A stretch of DNA of 64,000 bases. Source: Symbiodinium natans (Eukaryota > Sar > Dinophyceae > Suessiales > Symbiodiniaceae). The stretch covers positions 572,501 to 636,500 of the forward strand of contig CAJNDS010000779.1 in the NCBI GenBank assembly GCA_905221605.1, read 5' to 3'. The translations under genes and the position numbers were made by a program. A model generated the notes under the pieces. The model had not been told where the DNA came from, searched no databases, and saw nothing but the letters and a program-made list of their open reading frames with translations. Position 1 is the stretch's first letter; each line of letters starts with the position of its first letter. This document shows, in pieces, positions 30,900-40,200 of the stretch.

Positions 30900-31215
30900 T
30901 AGGCCCCCCCCCCCCAAAATGCCCAGGAACAGGGGGGGGGGGGGGGGGGGCGGGGGCTTGGCCCTGAGTTTAGGGTTTTGGGTTTCGGACTTAGGGTGTA
31001 CATAGGGTTTAGGGCTAGGCAAAGGGTGTACAAAAAGTGTGTGTGTGTTTGAGTGGGGGCCATGTTAAAGAAGCTCATCAGGCTTTGTTTTGTAAGGGTG
31101 TGTAAAAAAGTTCAGGGGCGTGTGTATGGTTCAGGGTTTGCTATCCTCATGGCAATCGCAACGGCATGTTGAGGGCATGGTGCCCTAGGGTTTAGGGTTT
31201 GGGGTTTATAGGGTT
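30900..31215. other. Region without a gene
   Basis: C-run and G-run (30903-30950), degenerate telomeric repeats and GT-rich spacer. Possible downstream channel exons were not found. Confidence 0.4.
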
Positions 31216-31222
31216 TAGGCAA

Positions 31223-31277
31223 AGTGGTCTCCTCAGCATCGATGTCTCCACTGCCGTCGTCGTCTAGGAGTGAGAAC
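31223..31277 (-). CDS. Channel exon: EF-hand 2 calcium loop
   Basis: Acceptor CTTCTACAGTGCA.. to GAAGCCCAG, one base, FSLLDDDGSGDIDAEETTL. DDDGSGDIDAEE is a textbook 12-residue calcium loop. The 3' edge is not fixed. Confidence 0.8.
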
Positions 31278-34200
31278 CTGGGCTTCTACAGTGCACAGTG
31301 ACATTTTTCTTGGTAGAGAAATGCTCTCCTTCGGAACTTAAAGGTCTGTTGGGTGTGTAAGGGTCTTTAGGGTTTAATGAGCACTTTCCTCTGGGAAGGG
31401 GCTCCACGAAGCTCGAATACGTTTGCCAACAGTGTCCTAACTTGCGATGCCCTTGGCTGCTTACATCGGACGGCAGAGCTTGAGCAGGTAAAGTGCGGGT
31501 ACCTCCCGCATCTTTCGTGTAGCGCACAGGGCTGTGTGCAGAGTCTTATCCATGCCCTTTGATGATGAATTTCGAAGCTGGCTTTGGTTTTTGTTGTCAG
31601 GGAGGTTCTACTTGATTACGAACGACGCCGGGAACTTTCCATCCGCCGACTTGTGTGTGTGTGTGGGGTGGGGCGAACCCAACACCCTGCACCCTAAGTC
31701 CTTATACCCAAGAGTAACCTGGGAATAAGAAAGGGTGCCCTTCTTAACTTTGGTTTAGAGGGGCGTAGAAGGCAACCTAAGCCCGAATAGCTCTTGGTCC
31801 TCGGTCCTAAGCGGTCCAGGGGAGGGAGGTGACAACTGCAGCCAAATCGCAACACCCAGGCATCGCTTGGTTCGAGGTCAAGGCCATGGAAGAAGGCCTA
31901 GATGCATAGGGGTTTAGGGTTTAGGGTTTAGGGTTCAGGGAGGGGTTTGCGAGAATAGGGGTCCCCCCCCCCCCTCCTTCGGTTCTTGTGCAATAGGGGG
32001 TTTACTGTTTTGGGGGGGTTCGCACAGGTTCCCCTATCTTCGACAAATGCCCCATATGAGTCCCGGACCTAAATTCAAGCCCCAAACTAAGCCCTCAGCC
32101 CCTCAAAACCCTCAAAACCCTCAAAACCCTGAAAACCCTCAAAACCCTCAAAACCCTCAAAACCCTCAAAAACATGGATGCAATGCTGTGGGGTGCGCCA
32201 GGCCTGGTTTTTAGGGGGCCTTCGTAAGTTCTTAGAAGTGGCTTTCACTAGGGAAGCGCCACCTGACTGTCGGTTTAGGGTTTAGGGTTTAGGGTTTAGG
32301 GTTTAGGGTTTAGGGTTTAGGGTTTAGGGTTTAGGGTTTAGGGAAGCCATTGAAAAAATAGCCTTGAGTCCCCCAAATGCGCCCGCCCCACAGTGGTCAG
32401 GTGTTCCCCTTGCAAGGCGCGAGCTCAAAGAGCCAACTTAAGCTTTGTTTGGGGGCCTGACTTAGGCTTACTTAGGGTTTAGGGTTTAGGGTTTAGGGTT
32501 TAGGGTTTAGGGTTTAAGCTTTTTTGGGGCCTTAGGTTTGCTTTAGGTTTCTTTTTTTTGGTGTTTCAGGGTTATGTGTTTTAGGTTTGCTTAGGCTTCT
32601 TTGTTTTGGTGTTTCAGGTTTAGGTGCTTTTTGGGGGCTGAGGCTTCTTTGGGCTTCCTTTTGGTGTTTCAAGTTTAGGTGGCCGGTTTAGAGCCAGGGC
32701 TTCGGCTTCTCCACTTAGCTTTGGAGTAGACCCTGGAAAAAATCTATACTTCTTTAGGTATAAGTAGCTAAAATAGGAACCCAGAACCAAAAAGAGTATA
32801 TACTTCTTTAGGTATAAGTAGCTAGAATAGGAACCCGGAACCAACAAAAAGTATTAAAGTATAGTACTCCAAGACCCAGTCAAAAGGCTCCCCACCCCCC
32901 CCCCCCCCCCCCCAAACCCTAAACCCTAAACCCTAAACACCCCGAAACCCTAAACAACCCTAAACCCTAAACCCTAAACCCTAAACCCCAAACCCTAAAC
33001 CCTAAACCCTAAAGAAAGGTTCCTGTGTGCCGAGGGAGCAGCTCGCACTTCCACGTCGTTGAAGTGATCCTGGAAATCTTCCAGCGTTACCTGGCACAGG
33101 GTTTAGGGTTTAGGGTTTAGGGTTTAGGGTTTAGGGTTTAGGGTTTAGGGTTTAGGGTTAGGGTTTAGGGTTTAGGGTCTGGGGGGCGTTTCGAGTTTAG
33201 GTAACTCTACTCTTCGCGTAAGAACCCTCAAAGAAATGCAAGATATGCTTCCTTATAAGGGTAATATAGGCAGTGTTTTCTTGGGGCTTCTGAAGCAAGT
33301 CGTAGAACTAAGGTTTATACATAGGTCCAAGTCGATGCATGAATAGGAATTCGGTTTACGCGCGATTTGGTTTATCAAACAGGCACGTGCCTTGCCACTT
33401 TCGTCCGACTGAAGGTTTCTGAAAAGGTCTTCGACGAGCAGATAGTACCTGACGAGAGAGACAGGCAGAGAGAGGCAGAGAGAGTTTGAGTAAGAGTGGG
33501 AGTGAGTGTAAGAGAGAGAAAGAGAGAGAAAGCGAAACATAAAGATAAAGAGAAAGAGGAAGAGAAAGAGAGAGTGCGCGCCCCTCAGTGGGAGTGCAAG
33601 TAGGAGAAGGAAACGCAAAGAGAGAGAGAGAGAGAGAGAGCCAGAGAGAGAGAGAGCGAGAGAGAGTGAAAGAAAAACACAATGAGACTGACTGAGAGTG
33701 AAAGTGGGAGTGAAAGCCTGCCTGCTTGTCTGGCTGTCCATGTTGAGGTGCTACGTGCTGATATAATCGGCCACGAGTAGCATCATAAGCCCTAGTGAAG
33801 ACGAACCCGTCACCGGCCATGGCAAAGCAAGAACACCCTCCGGCCTCTCTTTGTTGAGCATGTGGCTTTCTGCCAGGAGTTCCTGCGCTTGGCCACATTT
33901 GCAGCATGAATGTACAGGCACTTCATCGAAGCATGGCTGGGCAGAGCCAGTACATGACTTTGCTGCCAGTTTAGGGTTTAGGGTTTAGGGTTCAGGGTTC
34001 AGGGTTCAAGGTTTAGGGTTTAGGTTTTTATATAGGGGATTCAAGGGGGAGAAGAACCCTGTGACTTGCATGCACGTGTAATGCTTTGCAGCTCACGGAA
34101 GGAGTGGGGGCGCATTCTGCACATTGCAGCCTAATGGAAAAAACTGAGCTCACGGTCCTTGTCACGTGCTGCACCTTCCAGCGTGCTTTGGCAAAAAACC

Positions 34201-37200
34201 GCCGTTATAACCTCAGAATCTAGAACTTTGGTGTGCAATACCTGCAAAGGGCCAAGCACAAGAGGAGGCCAAGAGGATTGCCGGCGCAAACACCTGCATG
34301 CAGCGAGCTAAGTCCAACACATTGAGGACGGCAAAGAGTGTAAACACCTTAGGAGCCAGGCAGCTTCTATTAGGGTTTAGGGTTTAGGGTTTAGGTTTAG
34401 GGTTTAGGGTTCAGGGTTTAGGGTTTAGGGTCCAATGATTTTTTTCAGTTGAGGCAACATCTGCTGCCGAGTGTCAACGTACAAGGAGTAGACATATCCT
34501 TAGTTGCCCACAGGCTAATGCGCAGCAAGCGCAAATGCAACCGACATGAAATCAGTCAAAATCCTCGGCAGCAACTGTTCCAGTTACCTGCGCTGCTGAC
34601 AGATCCCCCCCGAGCCCGAGGATTCTACCGGGATTAGCCTATTTCCGAGAGCGACATGTGCTGCATCTTCTCGTGCACAGCTACCACAGGCACTCTTCAG
34701 GGGCATTTAGGTGACTTTACCTAGGCCCTAGGCTGTCATCAAGGGTGCTCAACATGCACGCAGACAGCAGCTGGTCAAAGCCAAGAGTCCCCAGAACCAG
34801 CTTGCTTGAATTAGAGGCCTTATGACGACGTCCCAGCTGATTCCATTTGCAATTGATCGGAACAATGTGTGCATAGCCTGAGCCGGAGAACACCGCTGTT
34901 TCTGAAGGGTAACATCAAGAATGCGCCACAGGCAATTGAGTATACAACCTCGGCAACGCGTGCACCTCGACCAACTAAGCCCGTGACGTCATGGACGGAG
35001 CCGAAGTAGATCTTTAGGTCTATCTCCGTCTTGAGGTCAATGCCTTCAGGTTTAGGGTTTAGGGTTTAGGGTTTAGGGTTTAGGGTTTAGGGTCTAGGGT
35101 CTAGGGTTCCAGCACAACGTCTTGCAAGCTGACAGACATCCTCCCACAGCCCCACGCGAAGGCCCAGAGGCCCCATGCCGACCTTCAGCACCCTCAGAAC
35201 CCTAAACCCTAAACCCTAAACCCTAAACCCTAAACCCTAAACCCCAAGCACTAAACCGCTCCGAAGATCGCAAAGTACACCACAGAAACCTCGAGAAAAC
35301 CAACAACATCCCTGCCGGCCTTCTCCGTTGCGAAGGAAATCCGACACGCCATCCGTCAAGAGAACCCCGAACATGTAGATGATAATCACCAGAAGCATCA
35401 CCGACCTTTGTTGCGGGATATCAGGGCTTACCATAAGAATGCACCCCCTACTGTAGACCCACAAATAGTAGGATCCCCTTACAATACTCACCCAATAAGG
35501 TACCCCTAAAATCGTAAACCCCCATAATTAAAGAATCATGGAAGGAGGGATGCCTAGAAGGGACCCTTTGATCCTATTCTCCTATATAACCCCTACATAT
35601 AGCCTTACATAACTAGTCCCTATACACCTACCTAGCCCCTACCTTACCCCGAAGGTCCCTTACCAGGGTCCCTCCTTGAGTCAGACGACTGTGGCTTCGA
35701 ACTTGTCCGGGGATCACACTCCAACTGCCCAACACAGACAGGGGCATCCGAGTGCCAAGATAAACCCCAAACCCTAAACCCTAAACCCTAATCCCCTAAA
35801 CCCTAAACTTCGACTCCTGCAAGGAAGGAGTCTTCTGCACATGGCAGAGCTGCAGCCAAGAAAGCTGGGCACATGGAACGTTTTGGGTTTTTAGGGTTTT
35901 TAGGGTTTTTAGGGTTTTTAGGGTTTTTAGGGTTTTTAGGGCTTAGGTGTGGAGAAACTCCAACCCCTCTGCCCCCCCCACAATTCTCCCATACCCCTCC
36001 AACCCCCCCCCCCCCCCCCCGGCCCGCCCAGAAGCCCTCCAAAGCTCTCCGGAAGCCTGCAAGGGTTTAGGGTTTAGGGCTAGGGTTTAGGGCTAGGGTT
36101 TAGGGTTTAAGGCTAGGGTTTAGGGCTAGGGTTTTAAGGCTTTGGGCTCGATATCCTAACATGAAAGCGCTGCCCTAAACAGCCCTGGCTTTCCCTAACA
36201 CCTCAGGAAAACACCTTTCCAAGCACACTGTTTCGATGGAGTGGTTCTGAGTAGGGAAGGAAGAAATTCAGCCAGCACCCTACAATACAAAGCCTGAAAG
36301 GACGTAAAATTAGTTTCAAAAACAACTAAGTATGTCTGGGTTTCGGGGATACGAGGTACCTTATTCCCTTACTCCCAACTAAGAACAACCCCCTAACCCT
36401 AAACCCTGAACCCTGAACCCTAACCCAAAAACCCAAAAACCCAAAAAACCCTAAACACCGTAAAATCCCTAAAAACCCTAAACCCTAAAACCCCAAACCC
36501 AAACGCCAAAACCCTAAACCCCAAGCCCCTTGAACCCTAAAACCCTAAACCCTAAGACCCTATAACCTCAACCCCCTGGCATTGCCCAAGACGCCAAGCC
36601 AGGGAGCGAAATGTCATGGCGATGGAGCTGACCTTGCTGCCGTTTTTTTTTTTTTTTTTTTTTCGGGGGGCGGGGGGGGGCGGGGGGGGGGCGGGAGGGG
36701 GTTAGGGTTTAGGGTTTAGGGTTTAGGGTTTAGGGTTTAGGGTTTAGGGTTTAGGGTTTAGGGTTTAGGGTTTAGGGGATAAGTAGGAATAGAAATACAC
36801 AAAATCAGGGTAGGAGCCATAGCTGCCCTACGTATAGACCTACTTACACCCATGACATTTCGTGCTGGTGGAGGGCCACATAAGGACTAGGGTTCCGTGG
36901 AACTTGAACACACAACACACCAACTCCAGCAGACCCGGAAGACGTAAATCTAGGTTTAGGGCTTAGGGTTTAGGGTTGAGGGTTTAGGGGACCCTAAGCC
37001 CTAAAACAAACCTGGCCGTGGGGATTGGGCTTAGGGTCTGTCGTCTTTCAGTCTGCGGGTGTGGCCTCAGGATTGCTTAGGGTGTAGGGAGGACTTTAAG
37101 ATTTCGGGTGAGAATGTTGGGGTTTAGGCTTTAGGGCGAGGGGTTTAGGGTGAGGGGTTTAGGGTTTAGGTCTTCAGGAACCATACCACCCCTTTTGTGC

Positions 37201-40200
37201 ATTTCAACGCCGCGTGCCAAGCAGCAAGATTCCTCAAAGAGCGCACGAAGCGAACGACTCGAACCTTCGGAGTCTGGGAGTCTGGTGAGGAGACAGGGGG
37301 GCCTTTGGGCTTGTCGGGGTTGAGGGTCGCAGGGTTTGAGGGTGTGTAGAGTTTTCGGGTTTGTAGGGTTTGGGATTCGAGGGTTTGAGGGTCTTAGTGG
37401 GCTTAGGGTGAGGGATTAGGGCTTTGAGCGTTTAGGGACTAAGTGCTCAAGGATGTGAGATAACACCAGAATTTCCTAGACTGCAGGTGCCAGCAGGCTT
37501 GGCCTCCTAGGCTCTGCGCAAAGTTCGAACCGGAGCAACCTCAGGCCTTCTGTGCGAGGAAACATGACCCCCAAAAAAACACAACCTGAAACCCTAAACC
37601 CTAAACCCTAAACCCTAAACCCTAAACCCTAAACCCTAAACCCTAAACCCTAAACCCTAAACCCTAAACCCGGTGGGTGAGCATGTGGGCGCAGAGGGTC
37701 GGGTGATGTGGTACACTGTAGGAAGGCAAGAAACATTGGGGCTTAAGGTAGAGGTCTCAGAATGCAAAGAGAGTCGAACGAACCCTCAACCCTTGACCCT
37801 AAACCCTAAACCCTAAACCCTAAACCCTTGACCCTAAACCCCAAATCCATCAGTACCACTTTGCCGTACCCTGAATCTTCCTGAGCCACCAGCGAGAATC
37901 CCCAAACCCGGAAGGCTTCCGACTTCCCCAAACCGCTCAGGCCGCAAGCGACAGATGTAACAAAATAAGTATGGTATGTTTTTTCCCTCAACCCTCAACC
38001 CTCAACCCTCAACCCTAAACCCTAAACCCTAAAGGAGTATAGGGCCTTGGCTCTGATCTAAGGCCCTACGTAATAGGGTTTCTATTCTAGGGTTAAAGTC
38101 TATGTTATAGGGTTTAGGGTAAATCACAGGGTTTATAGGGTTTAGGGCTTAGGGGACTAGGGGCCAAAGGGGGGCAAGAGTGGAAGGGAAGGGAGAGAAG
38201 TTCAGTCACGGGGCGATGCGCAGGACCCTGAGAAGGCGCGAGATGCGCACGATGCGGATGACCTGCAGCTTTCATTGACGTGCCCACGTGCATATTTGGG
38301 GGTTTAGGGGTTTAGGGTTCAGGGTTTAGGGTTTAGGATGCACTAGTATAGTACTCTTGTAAAATTTGTCAAGTACACGTCACGAAGACATGCCACATAA
38401 CCTCCAACACAGCACCGAAACAGAGGCCTTCTGTAGTGGGCTTAAGGGCTATAGGGCTTACTAAAGAGCCACCACCAAGGTTTTTGGTTGAACGTTCTTT
38501 GCTTGAGGACTTTAGGGCTTCAGGCTCTACACTCTACAGGGCTTCGCTTTCAGTCTGTTCAGGCGGGGGTTTTGGCGCCTGCGTGCTTTCCTGCGTCTCT
38601 GAGTGCACAGTAGACCAGCAGCCCTAAGCCCTGAACCCTAAACCCTAAACGGCCTCACAATAAGCCCTCTACCTTCAAGATAGACAAAGGCCGCGGAGTC
38701 TCCCTAAATGCAAACAATCCCACAGAGCTTTCAGGATTTAGGGTTTAGGGTTTTCTCGGGCTGTTCGGGGTCTAGAGAGGGGTTGTAGGTTCTCGGTTAC
38801 ACCCTAAATCCTAAGGATTGAGGGTGCTGAGGAACCCCTAACCTCCAAAGCTCTCAATTAGAACCCTACACCCCAAATCCTAAAACCCCTAGACTCCAAA
38901 CATGCCCTTCTTAAACATCCTAAAGCCAGAACCCTAAAATAGAAGACCAAACGCCTAACCCCTCCAAACGCCTACTAAAACACCCCAAAACCAAGCAGCC
39001 CTAAATCAGCCATCGCCCCAAACCCACTGAACTCTTACCCCTGAATCCTGAACCACTCGAGACCCATAAACCCTCCACCTCTCGGCGCCTTTTGTTAAAT
39101 ACCGGGATGTGTAATATTTTGAACATGTCTTCTGTCCTACCTCTGTCAAGGGGGGCAGCCCATTCTGTGACACATCCGGAAATCTCACGACCTGTGACGT
39201 AGGGAGCAGTGGTACCGCACCTGACCGAACCGTCCCAGCCCCCGACCTCCAGCTTCTCAAACCCTAAACCCTAAACCCTAAACCCTAGACCTTAAACCCT
39301 AAACCCTAAACCCTAAACCCTAAACCCTAAACCCTCACTCCTCCAAGAGGCTGATAGAACCCTCTCCAGCCCTCCCCTCCCCTCCACTCCAGCCAACTTA
39401 GGGTTAAGCCCTAGAAGCCCTGAACCCTAAATCCCTAAACCCGAAACCCTAAAGCCTGGAGTCCTAAACCCGAAACCCTAAAGCCTAAAGCCCTAAACCC
39501 TTGGGCGATATGTTTTTACACTACCTCTCTCACCGCAGAGCCCCTCGGCCTCCACAGGCTAAACGCCGTTACCGTGCAGCCAAAGTGCCCTGAAACCCTA
39601 AAGCCCCCAAAGCCCCTAAACCCTGAACACCCGATCCTATAAACCCTTTAAACTCTATTAATCCTGCAAACCCTGTAAACCCTATAAACCCTGTAAACCC
39701 TGTCAACCCTGTAAACGCTGTAAACCCTCTAAACCCCTAAATGCCCTAAAACAACAGGAGCCCTAAAACAACATCAGCCCTAAAAACCCTAACGCCCAAA
39801 ATCCTAAACCCCAAACCCCAAACCCTAAACCCTAAACCCGAAAAACCCTAAACAACCCTTAACAGCCCTCCTATAAAACCCCAGACAAAACCCCTAAACA
39901 AAACCCTAACAGCCCTCCTATAAAAACCTTGAAAAACCCTAAACCCTAAACCCTAAACCCTAAACACCAAAAAACCATCTACAAACCGTAGGCCCGGTAC
40001 CCGCATGTTGCCGATCAAGCTTAGGTCCGTCGTCCGATCGCCTGCACAGGGTCGGCTGGGGTTTAGGGTTTAGGGTTTAGGGTTTAAGGGTTTAAGGGTT
40101 TAGGGGTTTAGGGGTTTAGGGGTTTAGGGGTTTAGGGGTTTAGGGGTTTAGGGGTTTAGGGGTTTAGGGGTTTAGGGGTTTAGGGGTTTAGGGTTTAGGG

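Noticed and set aside
31377-31500. Plus-strand frame ending at CAG|GTAAAG
   Set aside because: A minus reading with a GTAAGC donor competes, and no partner exon was found, so it was not called.
32620-32847. Tyr/Leu-rich 75-codon minus frame
   Set aside because: Caused by a tandem duplication inside element E.
33253-33907. Long Ser/Leu-rich minus-strand frames (162 and 183 codons)
   Set aside because: Mostly the GA/CT tract translated. Only the short piece 33391-33448 is supported as an exon of the channel.
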